Part shown: one piece after another, positions 7,461 to 15,056 of the stretch | How the letters are laid out: each line of letters opens with the position of its first letter | Numbering within the stretch: the first letter of the stretch is position 1 | Assembly: GCF_029893355.1 (NCBI RefSeq) | Contig: NZ_JARZAI010000019.1 | Location: 107,678-171,677, forward strand | DNA from: Kitasatospora sp. MAA4 | Lineage (GTDB): Bacteria; Actinomycetota; Actinomycetes; Streptomycetales; Streptomycetaceae | Reading direction: 5' to 3' | Length of the DNA: 64,000 nucleotides | Program-made: the position numbers and the translations under genes | Notes under the pieces: model-generated | What the model was told of the DNA's origin: nothing | The model's input: the letters and a program-made list of their open reading frames with translations, nothing else | Database searches by the model: none

Positions 7461-8309
7461 ATGGCCGACCCGCTGAGCCGCCCACCCGTCCCGGCGCCCT
7501 ACCAACTGCCCTTCCACTACGGCGCCCTGCACAACGTCGGCCTGGACTTCCTGGTCGAGCCCGGCCCGGCACGGGAGTTGCTCGCCGAGCGTCATCCGGC
7601 CCTGACCGTGGCCGAGTTCGGCGGACGGGCCTGCGTCACCCTCAACTACCAGCTGTACTTCGCCCAGTACCCGAACGGCGGCGGCATCACCCAGGAGATC
7701 GAGTACAGCGTCATCGCCCACCCCGCCGCCGAGACGGACCGGGTCGCGGGGCTCTCCTACCGGGAGTTCGCCCACGGCCACGACCAGACGAAGCTGCTCG
7801 GTATCGCCCGCCTGCACGTGCTGTGCGACAACCCGCTGGCGATCGACGCCGGCACCAAGCTCTTCGGCGAGCCCAAGTACCCCGCCTGGTTCGAGGCGGT
7901 GATGCCCTCCCTCAACGGACCGGCCGGCGAACGCTGGGACATCACCTGCCGCAAGGCCGCCTTCACCCCGGACGGTACGGCCCTGGACCGGCACGACGAG
8001 GCGCTGTTCTCCTTCACCGCCGACCTCACCGGCCTGACCCCGACCCCGGTCAACAACACCCCGATCACCGGCTACGGCACCGACGCGGACGGCCGGGCCC
8101 TGGCCGGCCCGCTCAACGTCTACCAGCCCTACCGCCACCACACCCTGGACGCCGCCACCGCCGACCGCGTCCGGCTTCAGGTCGAGGACGGCGGCTCCGA
8201 GATCGGCCGGCACCTGACCGACCTGATCGCCGACCGGCCGGCTGCCGGCGTCTGGTCCTACCAGTCCCCGCCGGTCGCCGCCCACAACTACCCCTACTAC
8301 CTCCGCTGA
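7461..8309 (+). CDS. Acetoacetate decarboxylase-like family protein
   Basis: A 282-residue soluble protein without signal or membrane segments. The stretch LFGEPKYPAWFEAVMPS, preceded by an ARLHVLCDNPLAIDAG strand, resembles the loop of acetoacetate decarboxylase-superfamily proteins that carries the Schiff-base Lys; the Lys of EPKYP would be the candidate. The assignment is weak and rests on local similarity. The gene begins 15 bp after the dehydrogenase stop, so it is probably the third gene of that operon. It might process the keto product of the dehydrogenase, but that is inference. Confidence 0.5.
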   Translation: MADPLSRPPVPAPYQLPFHYGALHNVGLDFLVEPGPARELLAERHPALTVAEFGGRACVTLNYQLYFAQYPNGGGITQEIEYSVIAHPAAETDRVAGLSYREFAHGHDQTKLLGIARLHVLCDNPLAIDAGTKLFGEPKYPAWFEAVMPSLNGPAGERWDITCRKAAFTPDGTALDRHDEALFSFTADLTGLTPTPVNNTPITGYGTDADGRALAGPLNVYQPYRHHTLDAATADRVRLQVEDGGSEIGRHLTDLIADRPAAGVWSYQSPPVAAHNYPYYLR

Positions 8310-8460
8310 GGCTCAGCCCCCGGCTGACGGAAGGGTCACGGGAGCGGTCGGGCGCGGGACCGCGATGGGGTGGCACGGATCGGCCGGGGAGGAGCCGCAG
8401 GTCGGGCCGGGGGCGGGCGTCGGATGAGCGGAGCGGCGACGCGGTCGGGCTCACCATCGT

Positions 8461-8490
8461 GGCCGAGGCCGAGGCCGAGGCCGAGGCCGG
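8461..8490. repeat. Hexamer microsatellite, GGCCGA-type x5
   Basis: Four perfect copies of GGCCGA plus a degenerate fifth lie in the ~260-bp gap between convergent genes (ADC-like ending 8309, GlxA regulator ending 8569). Nothing else was identified in this gap apart from a weak CAGCC/GGCTG hairpin just after 8310. Confidence 0.85.
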
Positions 8491-8568
8491 GACGGTGGTC
8501 GGGCCGACGGGACGTGCGGAGCCCTGGCCTGATCGGACCCCCGTCCCGATCAGGCCCAGGAGGCCCGA

Positions 8569-9486
8569 TCACGCGCAGGCGGCCCGCGCCCGCAGGCGGC
8601 GCAGCATCCGGGCGTCGTCGAAGCCCACCTCGCGCGCCGCCGCCTCCACCGTCGTGCCGTGGCTGATCAGGTGCTCGGCCCGTTCCAGCCGCAGCGTCTG
8701 CTGGTAGCGCAGCGGGGTGAGCCCGTCGGTGGCCCGGCCGAAGAGCCGGGTGAGGGTGCGTTCGCTGACGCCGGCGCAGGCCGACAGCTCCGCCAGCGAC
8801 AGCGGCTCGGCGAACCGCGTGTCGATCAGGTCCTGCACCCGGTGGACGGTGTCGCTCAGGTGCGAGCGGTGCCGCAGCATCGCGCTGGCCTGCGGTTCGT
8901 CGCCGTTGCGGCGGGCGTAGACGACCATGCTGCGGGCCACTCTCGCCGCCATCGTCGGGCCGTGCCGGACGGCCAGCAGGTGCAGGGCCAGGTCGATGCC
9001 GCTGGCGATGCCGGCCGAGGTCACCACCCGGTCGTCGGAGGTGAACAGCACGTCCCGCACCACGGTCGCGCGGGGGAAGCGGGACGCCAGCGCGTCCTGG
9101 AGCTCGTGGTGCGTGGTGCACCGGCGTCCGTCCAGCAGTCCGGCCTGGCCCAGCGCCCGCGCGCCGGAGCAGACGCTGGCGACCGTACCGCCGGCGGCGT
9201 GGTGCGCGCGCAGCCGCTCGGTCGTGGCCGGGCCCAACTCCGGTCCGTCGGGCCGGATGGCGGCCCGCCAACCGGGCACCACCACCAGGTCGTCGGGGCC
9301 CAGCTCCGGCCAGTGGGTGTCGGCGGTCAGCGCCAGGCCCTGGGCGCTGGGAACCTGCTCGCGCTCGGCGACGTAGCCGAGCCGGTAGGACGGCCCGAAG
9401 TCCGCCGCCGTGCTGAACACCTGGGCCGGACCGGCCAGGTCGAGCAGGTGGACTCCGGGCACCAGGACGAACAGGACGCGGCTCAC
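8569..9486 (-). CDS. GlxA-family AraC-type transcriptional regulator
   Basis: A 305-residue regulator with an N-terminal DJ-1/PfpI-like domain (VLFVLVPGVHLLDLAGP; the ASVCSGARALGQAG nucleophile-elbow region near 105-120) and a C-terminal AraC pair of helix-turn-helix motifs (LSLAELSACAGVSERTLTRLF and VEAAAREVGFDDARML). The PfpI-like domain of this family usually senses a small molecule and is not catalytic. Its GTG start overlaps the stop of the isochorismatase-like gene by GTGA, so the two are co-translated. It probably controls its own operon. Confidence 0.9.
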   Translation of the reverse strand: MSRVLFVLVPGVHLLDLAGPAQVFSTAADFGPSYRLGYVAEREQVPSAQGLALTADTHWPELGPDDLVVVPGWRAAIRPDGPELGPATTERLRAHHAAGGTVASVCSGARALGQAGLLDGRRCTTHHELQDALASRFPRATVVRDVLFTSDDRVVTSAGIASGIDLALHLLAVRHGPTMAARVARSMVVYARRNGDEPQASAMLRHRSHLSDTVHRVQDLIDTRFAEPLSLAELSACAGVSERTLTRLFGRATDGLTPLRYQQTLRLERAEHLISHGTTVEAAAREVGFDDARMLRRLRARAACA

Positions 9487-10037
9487 CCCTGCGACACCTC
9501 GGCCGCTTCCGCCTCCAGTTCGGCCACCGTGGCGATCCGGGCGAACCGGCCGCGCAGGACGGCCTCGGTCCGCTCGATGATCGCGTCCGTGCCGAGCTCG
9601 CCGATCGGGTTGGTCGTGGTGGCCTCGGTGACGAGGACGACCTGGTAGCCGAGGTCGCTGCCGACCCGGGTGGTGGTCTCCACGCACTGCTCCGTGCGGA
9701 TACCGCAGAGCACCAGCTCGCGCACGCCCGCCTCGGTCAGCAGCTGCTGCAGGTTGGTGGTGGTGAAGGCGTTGTGGGAGGTCTTGCGGACCACCGGCTC
9801 TCCGGGCTCGGGCTGCTCCAGCTCGTCCAGCGGTCGGACGTGCCCGAGGGCCGGGTCGAACACGCCACCGGTGCCCGGTTCGGTGTGCAGCACCCAGATG
9901 ACCTTGTCGCCGTTGGCACGGGCGAGGCGGACCAGCCGGTTGACCGGCTCGGCGATCTTCGGATTGGCGGTCTGCTCCCACTGGGGCATCGCACGGAAGG
10001 ATTCCTGGACATCGATGACGATCAGCGCTCGGTTCAT
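9483..10037 (-). CDS. Isochorismatase-like cysteine hydrolase
   Basis: A 184-residue protein of the isochorismatase/nicotinamidase fold. The catalytic triad is readable: Asp9 in LIVIDVQESF, the Lys of VVRKTSHNAF, and the Cys of CGIRTEQCVETT, with the family's cis-peptide-type segment next to the Cys. Such enzymes hydrolyse amides or enol ethers of small metabolites; the substrate is unknown. It starts with ATG at 10037 behind GGAGAC and is the first gene of a two-gene unit with the GlxA-type regulator. An intracellular substrate sensed by that regulator is a reasonable inference. Confidence 0.9.
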   Translation of the reverse strand: MNRALIVIDVQESFRAMPQWEQTANPKIAEPVNRLVRLARANGDKVIWVLHTEPGTGGVFDPALGHVRPLDELEQPEPGEPVVRKTSHNAFTTTNLQQLLTEAGVRELVLCGIRTEQCVETTTRVGSDLGYQVVLVTEATTTNPIGELGTDAIIERTEAVLRGRFARIATVAELEAEAAEVSQG

Positions 10038-10168
10038 GTCTCCGAGTATGACCAGCGGCGATACCGCCGCGGCAGGCACGATCCAGGCCGGCACCGGAAC
10101 GATCCGGTCACCGCCTCGCGGCCCGACCGCCCGGCTGGCGCTCCCGGGCGGTCGGTGGGGCAGGACGG

Positions 10169-11920
10169 TCAGGGTGCCGAGTCCGGCACGTCGGTGCTCT
10201 TGGCGTAGGCCTGGATCGGCGTCATCCCGACGCCGTTCAGCTTGACCGTGTAGTCGTGGCTGACCTGGGCGCACTTGCTGCTGTCGTCGGCGGTCGCCGC
10301 GCTGGCGTTGCTCAGGGCGGCCTGGGTGTCGACGGGGGCGGGTGCCGCCGCGGCTCCGCCGGACGAGGCCGCGGCGCCGCTGAACGTGGTCCCGCTGGTC
10401 CAGTCGGCGCCGATGGTCAGCGTGACGCCGGGGCCCTCGCCGGGGACGACGGCGGAGGCCGGCAGGCCGACCGCGGCGGCCACCCCCTGGGCGTCGGCCT
10501 GGTGGCCGGCGGCGTAGCCGACGGTGGACGTCGCCGCGTCGGGTCCGCTGGCCTGGGTGGTCTTCGAGCTGTAGCCCTTGGCGATCAGCGCCGCGGCGAC
10601 GGCGGCGGCGCGGCCGGTGACCTTGCTGCCGTTCTTGACGTGGACGGCGACCTCGCCGATCGGGGCTCCGGCCGGTGCGGCGGGTGTGGGGGCGGCGGGG
10701 GCGGCGGGTGCCGGTGCGGCGGCGGCGGTGGCCTGGGCGGCGGCGCTGGACTTGTCGCCGCTGCCGGTGGTGAGTGACTGGTCGTTGCTGATGGCGTCGA
10801 AGAGGTTCTTGGCGGCGGGGGCGACGACGACGCGGGCGGCGTCCTTGGGGTCGGGGAGGTTCTGCATGGTGGTGAAGGTGATCCGGTCGGCGGGGACCTT
10901 GTTGAGGTCGTCGGCGAGGCCGACCAGCTGGGGGATGCCGCTGAGGCCGGTGTCGACGGTCAGTGCCTTGGTGGCGGCGTTGGCCAGTGAGTAGACGGCG
11001 GTGGGGTCGGCCAGGGTGCCGGCGCTCTTGAGCTGGCGGACCATGGCGCCGATGAACATGTGCTGGGAGACGGTGCGGCCCAGGTCGCTGCCGTCGCCGA
11101 AGCCGTGGCGGGAGCGGACGAACATCAGGGCGGCCATGCCCTTGAGGGTGTGGGTGCCGGCCTTGAGCTTGAGGTGGGAGTCGGGGTCGTAGACGTTGTC
11201 GCTGACGCAGATCGGCACGCCGCCGACCGCGTCGGACATCTGCACGACGCCGGTGAAGTCGACGGTGATGAAGTGGTCGATCGGGATCCCGGTGAGCTGG
11301 TGGACGGCGGCCACGGTGCAGCCGGGGCCGTAGTCCAGGGTGCTGTTGATCTGGCCGTACTGGGCCTTCATGTTGGTGTGGTGCTGGGTGTCGGTGCAGG
11401 CCGGCAGCTGGGTCATGGTGTCGCGGGGGACGCTCATGACGGTGGCGTTGCTGCGGTCGGCGGAGACGTGCAGGACCATCTCGACGTCGGCGTTGGCGCC
11501 GGGGCCGCAGTCGCCGCCGATCGCGCAGTCGGCGGCGTTGTCGCGGCTGTCCGAGCCGATCACCAGGATGTTGAGCGGGGTGCGGCCGAAGGCGTCCGGC
11601 TTCTCGTGGCCGGCGTCGCCCGTGGTGCCGGCGAACAGCGCGGAGCTCTTGATGTTCCCGCTCAGCTTCTCGTACACGAACGCGCCGACGCCCGCGGTCA
11701 CCAGCACCACACCCGCGCTGGTGAAGGCGAGGACCCGCAGCGCCCGGCGGGGCTTCTTGCGGCCCTTGCCGCTCGCGGCCTTGCGGGCTGCCGCCCGGCC
11801 ACCGCCTGCCGCCCCGCCGCCCGCTGCTCGGCCACCGGCGGCGGGTGGGGGCGGGGTGGACGCCGCGAGGCGGCGTCCGCGTCGGCCTTCTCCGGACGTG
11901 TCCAGCTGTATATCGGTCAT
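10169..11920 (-). CDS. LytR-CpsA-Psr (LCP) cell-wall glycopolymer ligase with LytR_C domain
   Basis: A 583-residue protein. A basic, Gly/Ala-rich cytoplasmic N-terminus is followed by one transmembrane helix near 65-85, then an LCP domain: NILVIGSDSRD, MVLHVSADRSNATVMSVPRDT, the GQINSTLDYG stretch and FVRSRHGFGDGSDLGRTVSQH carry the Asp and Arg residues that bind pyrophosphate and Mg. A Pro/Ala linker leads to a LytR_C-type domain (IGEVAVHVKNGSKVTGRA). LCP enzymes move polyprenyl-linked polymers onto peptidoglycan outside the membrane. ATG 11920 has GAGGA nine bases upstream. Transcription diverges from the Agd3-like gene. Confidence 0.92.
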   Translation of the reverse strand: MTDIQLDTSGEGRRGRRLAASTPPPPAAGGRAAGGGAAGGGRAAARKAASGKGRKKPRRALRVLAFTSAGVVLVTAGVGAFVYEKLSGNIKSSALFAGTTGDAGHEKPDAFGRTPLNILVIGSDSRDNAADCAIGGDCGPGANADVEMVLHVSADRSNATVMSVPRDTMTQLPACTDTQHHTNMKAQYGQINSTLDYGPGCTVAAVHQLTGIPIDHFITVDFTGVVQMSDAVGGVPICVSDNVYDPDSHLKLKAGTHTLKGMAALMFVRSRHGFGDGSDLGRTVSQHMFIGAMVRQLKSAGTLADPTAVYSLANAATKALTVDTGLSGIPQLVGLADDLNKVPADRITFTTMQNLPDPKDAARVVVAPAAKNLFDAISNDQSLTTGSGDKSSAAAQATAAAAPAPAAPAAPTPAAPAGAPIGEVAVHVKNGSKVTGRAAAVAAALIAKGYSSKTTQASGPDAATSTVGYAAGHQADAQGVAAAVGLPASAVVPGEGPGVTLTIGADWTSGTTFSGAAASSGGAAAAPAPVDTQAALSNASAATADDSSKCAQVSHDYTVKLNGVGMTPIQAYAKSTDVPDSAP

Positions 11921-12333
11921 GCCCGGGTGTCCTCGTTCCTCGACCGGTCGCCACCAGCGTGCGTAGTTGCGCAACCTAGCAAGTGTGCTCGTCGGATCGC
12001 ACAGCGGCCCCGTCTCTCGCGCGCGGAGGGTGGTGCGAACCGTGCCCGGCGGCTTGCGACACGCCGTCCCGGAAGAGTGGGTTTTGCGCCATAAGCCCGT
12101 CGCGACGGGTCGAGCGGCCGGGTCCGCGCGGACCGGTCGGCGGTACGCGACTAGCGGTCATGGACATGCCCGTGGCCTAGGCATACCGGCGGTCCGCGCA
12201 CGCCGTCCGCCCGCGGCGCACGGTCCGCGGCGGGCCGGCGGGCGAGCGGAACTCGGACATCGCGCCGTCGCTCCCGGAAATCACCCTCTGGTCGACCCGG
12301 CTGACCCTGCGTTAGGTTCGTCCCGTCGCCGCA

Positions 12334-12552
12334 GCACCAGGCCTCACCACAGGATCGCGCCCCGGACGTCTCTCGGGCGCCCCGGCCTGGTGCGGCGGTC
12401 AGATCGGAACACCGGGTTCTGCTGCGAACCCGGGCGGCGCCCACCCGGCGGAGGCCGGGGGCGCCGATGGGGGATCCACAGGAACATCCGCAAGCGGGCA
12501 GCCCCGCGACTGCGGCTTGTCTTTCCGAGGCACGAGCGAGCGCGCGTGCCTC
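12334..12552 (+). promoter_or_regulatory. Highly structured leader upstream of the Agd3-like gene
   Basis: The 651-bp gap 11921-12571 holds no convincing gene, but its right-hand third has four successive hairpins: GCACCAGGCC/GGCCTGGTGC (12334-12343 with 12384-12393), CCGGGTTC/GAACCCGG (12412-12419 with 12426-12433), GGCGCCC/GGGCGCC (12436-12442 with 12459-12465) and GAGGCACG/CGTGCCTC (12527-12534 with 12545-12552). The last ends just before the GGAGG ribosome-binding site. This looks like a structured 5' UTR, perhaps a cis-regulatory RNA or attenuator. I could not match it to the c-di-AMP, cobalamin or c-di-GMP riboswitch consensus by eye. Confidence 0.4.
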
Positions 12553-12571
12553 TCTCCGTGGAGGAAACCAC

Positions 12572-14803
12572 ATGGGCTTGAGAAATCGATGGGCCGCTGC
12601 GCTGACCGCGGCCGGACTCCTGGCACTGGGGGCACCGACCGCGCTGGCGCACGCGGACACCGCCGCACCGTTCCGTACCGACCTTCGGGTGCTGGTCGTG
12701 GACGACGGCGGGCCCACGGTGGCGGCCATCACCGCCGAGCTGATCGGCGAGGGCATCCCGTACACCACGGTGCTGGTCTCGAACGCGAACCGGCCGGTCG
12801 TCAACGCCGCCTTCCTGACCGGCACCGCGCCGGACGGGACGGTCGAGGCCAAGTACCAGGCGGTGGTGCTCTCCAGCGCCAACGCGCTGGGCACCGGCAG
12901 CGCCGAGACGAACGCGCTGAACAGCTACGAGCAGGCCTACGGCGTCCGCCAGGTCGACGCCAACACCTATCCGCAGCCGGCCGTCGGCCTCAACTGGCCG
13001 CAGAACCCGGGCTATCTGGGCCAGTTGGACGGGATGACCGGCCAGGTCACCGCGGCCGGCACGGCAGGTGCCTTCGGCTACCTCAAGGGCGCCGTCCCGT
13101 TCGAGGACAACAACCCGAACGTGATCGAGAGTTACGGCTTCCTCTCCACCCCGCTGGCCACCCAGGCGACCGGCGCCGGCTTCACGCCCCTGGTCACCAT
13201 GACGATTCCCGGGACGACCGCCGCCGGCAGCCTGCTGGGTGTCTACCACCACGACGGCCACGACGAGTTGGTCACCACCTTCGCCTTCAACCAGTACCAG
13301 CAGCAGTGGCGGCTGCTGGCCCGCGGAGTGGTCGACTGGATGACCCAGGGTGTCCACCTCGGCTACGACCGCGACTACCTGTCGGTCCACGTCGACGACA
13401 CGCTGCTCAGCGACAGCCGGTGGAGCATCACCCACAAGTGCACCCAGGGCGAGGCGGGTTGCACGCCCGACGCCGGCAGCCCGGACGGCGTTCCGATCCG
13501 GATGACGGCCGCCGACGTGGACTACGCCAAGCAGTGGGAGGCCGCCAACAACCTCACGCTGGACCTGGCGGTCGACGGCAGCGGCAGCGACGCCGTCGTC
13601 AACGCGGTCGGGACCGACCCGGTCGAGCAGGAGTTCGCGGCCAACGCCGGCGCGTTCCGCTGGCTCAACGGGACGTACGGCCGTGGCTTCCTCGGCTGCG
13701 TGCAGAACGTGACCGTGGTGCCGTGGGTGTGCAGCACCGACACCACCGGCGCGACCCAGTGGACCAGCCAGGCGACCGTCACGGCGGCGGCGCAGACCAA
13801 CCTCACCTGGGCGCAGGGCAAGGGCATCCCGGTCGACCCGAGCACGCTGGTCACCAACCAGAGCTCCGGCCTGGCCGTCCTGCCCCAGCAGACCCAGGAC
13901 AACCCGAATCTGGCCCCCGCGCTCACCGCGCTCGGGATCACCTCGCTGGCCTCCAACGGCTCCGCGGAGTCCGCCGCTCGCCAGGTCGGGTCGGCACTGA
14001 CCGTGCCGCGCCACCAGATCGACGTCTACTACAACGCCGCCACCGCGGCCGCGGAGACCGACGAGTACAACTGGCTCTACACCGCCACCGCGCAGGGCGG
14101 CAGCGGGATCTGCAGCTCGGCCGGCTCCACCTGCCTGGCCGCGCCGCTGGACGAGACCACCGGCTACCAGAGCACCATCGTGCCGACCGAGGCGCGGATC
14201 GCGATGCAGCGGGTGCTCGGCAACGACCCGACGCCGGAGGTGCTGCACCAGTCCAACTTCGCCGAGGACCGGATCGCCTACCCGGTGCTCAACCAGATCC
14301 TGGCCACCCACCAGGGCCTGCTCAACGCCGACACCCCGCTGGTCAACCTGTCGATGAAGGACATCACCACCCAGCTGCAGAACCAGGCGGCGTGGAACGC
14401 GGCGCTGGCGGCCGGGACCGTGACGGCCTACCAGATCGGCTCGACCGTGACCGTCTCGGCGCCCAGTGGGCTCCAGGTCCCGGTGACCGCGCCGAACGGC
14501 GCCGTCCAGGTGCACCAGGCCGGTACCACCACCCCGGCTCCGGCCGCCACGCCGGCCGGTTCGGCCTACGCCGGTGAGCTCTCCGGCTGGCTGACCGCCG
14601 ACGCGGGGCAGACCGCGGTGAGCGTGCAGACCGTCGCCGCCCCGGCCCCGGCCCCGGCGGCCCTCGCGAGCGGTCGCACCCGGTCGCCCGCAGCCGCCGG
14701 TGGCGTGACGGTGGCCGCCCGGCCGCTTGAGCCCGCCGGGATCGCCACCCCGGTGCCGTACGGACCGGACGACACCGCGCGCCTGGCGGCCGCCCGCCGC
14801 TAG
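12572..14803 (+). CDS. Secreted polysaccharide deacetylase-like protein (Agd3/CE18-like)
   Basis: A 743-residue exported protein. A Sec signal peptide (RNRWAAALTAAGLLALGAPTALAHA) is followed by a DLRVLVVDDGGPTV flavodoxin-like N-terminal domain and then a central domain with DYLSVHVDDTLLSDSRWS at about 270. The H-V-D-D motif in this setting is characteristic of the Agd3-type deacetylases (carbohydrate esterase family 18) that deacetylate galactosaminogalactan-like exopolysaccharide; the VPRHQIDVYYN and IVPTEARIAMQR regions agree. The C-terminus is Ala/Pro-rich and may span the cell wall. GGAGG precedes ATG 12572 by seven bases. With the divergent LCP ligase it suggests surface-polymer modification. 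The specific polymer is unknown. Confidence 0.65.
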   Translation: MGLRNRWAAALTAAGLLALGAPTALAHADTAAPFRTDLRVLVVDDGGPTVAAITAELIGEGIPYTTVLVSNANRPVVNAAFLTGTAPDGTVEAKYQAVVLSSANALGTGSAETNALNSYEQAYGVRQVDANTYPQPAVGLNWPQNPGYLGQLDGMTGQVTAAGTAGAFGYLKGAVPFEDNNPNVIESYGFLSTPLATQATGAGFTPLVTMTIPGTTAAGSLLGVYHHDGHDELVTTFAFNQYQQQWRLLARGVVDWMTQGVHLGYDRDYLSVHVDDTLLSDSRWSITHKCTQGEAGCTPDAGSPDGVPIRMTAADVDYAKQWEAANNLTLDLAVDGSGSDAVVNAVGTDPVEQEFAANAGAFRWLNGTYGRGFLGCVQNVTVVPWVCSTDTTGATQWTSQATVTAAAQTNLTWAQGKGIPVDPSTLVTNQSSGLAVLPQQTQDNPNLAPALTALGITSLASNGSAESAARQVGSALTVPRHQIDVYYNAATAAAETDEYNWLYTATAQGGSGICSSAGSTCLAAPLDETTGYQSTIVPTEARIAMQRVLGNDPTPEVLHQSNFAEDRIAYPVLNQILATHQGLLNADTPLVNLSMKDITTQLQNQAAWNAALAAGTVTAYQIGSTVTVSAPSGLQVPVTAPNGAVQVHQAGTTTPAPAATPAGSAYAGELSGWLTADAGQTAVSVQTVAAPAPAPAALASGRTRSPAAAGGVTVAARPLEPAGIATPVPYGPDDTARLAAARR

Positions 14804-14814
14804 CGCCCGCAACC

Positions 14815-14853
14815 GGTGGGGGACGGCAGCCGATCGGGCCGCCGTCCCCCACC
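14815..14853 (+). terminator. Strong hairpin terminator after the Agd3-like gene
   Basis: A perfect 13-bp stem, GGTGGGGGACGGC (14815-14827) with GCCGTCCCCCACC (14841-14853), begins 11 bp after the stop codon. There is no U-tract, as is common for actinobacterial terminators. Confidence 0.85.
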
Positions 14854-14870
14854 TGCGTGCCTCGATCGAC

Positions 14871-14940
14871 TCATCGGGCGCCGGGGTCTGGCTCGGGGTG
14901 AGCGTCGAGAGAGCGGTGGGCTCGCCGACCGGTCCGGCGG
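14871..14940. repeat. 70-bp direct repeat, left copy (orphan 3' fragment)
   Basis: This segment matches 15154-15223 at 65 of 70 positions by hand alignment. On the minus strand both copies encode the same Thr/Ser/Pro tail (GEPTALSTLTPS...). The right copy is the C-terminal end of the squalene-cyclase-like protein; the left copy has no gene attached. It marks a partial duplication or the relic of a second related gene. Confidence 0.85.
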
Positions 14941-15049
14941 GATCGACTGGGCCGCGGCCGACACCGAGTCCTACCGGCCGCTCGCCGCAGGCCTGCTCGC
15001 TCTGGCGCTGGCCGAACAGCTGGACCTGCACGAGCGGTTGATCGCCTGA
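14941..15049 (+). pseudogene. Possible truncated gene end next to the duplication
   Basis: The plus strand between the two repeat copies reads IDWAAADTESYRPLAAGLLA followed by LALAEQLDLHERLIA and a stop. This amphipathic helical tail has normal G/C-biased codons, but no plausible start: upstream the frame runs into the left repeat copy. It may be the surviving 3' end of a gene lost during the duplication event. I do not recognise the family. Confidence 0.25.
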
Positions 15050-15056
15050 CGGTGAA

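Noticed and set aside
4872..8285. Minus-strand ORF of 1137 codons antisense to the dehydrogenase operon
   Set aside because: Low-complexity, Gly/Val/Arg-rich translation, no start signal; the plus-strand genes have clear domains and coupled starts.
12334..12571. Known riboswitch (c-di-AMP, cobalamin, c-di-GMP) before the deacetylase gene
   Set aside because: Strong hairpins are present, but the conserved loop sequences of these classes could not be found by eye.
11967..12581. 204-codon plus-strand ORF in the gap before the deacetylase gene
   Set aside because: Arg/Gly/Pro/Ala-rich translation with no domain, overlapping the hairpin leader and the true start region.
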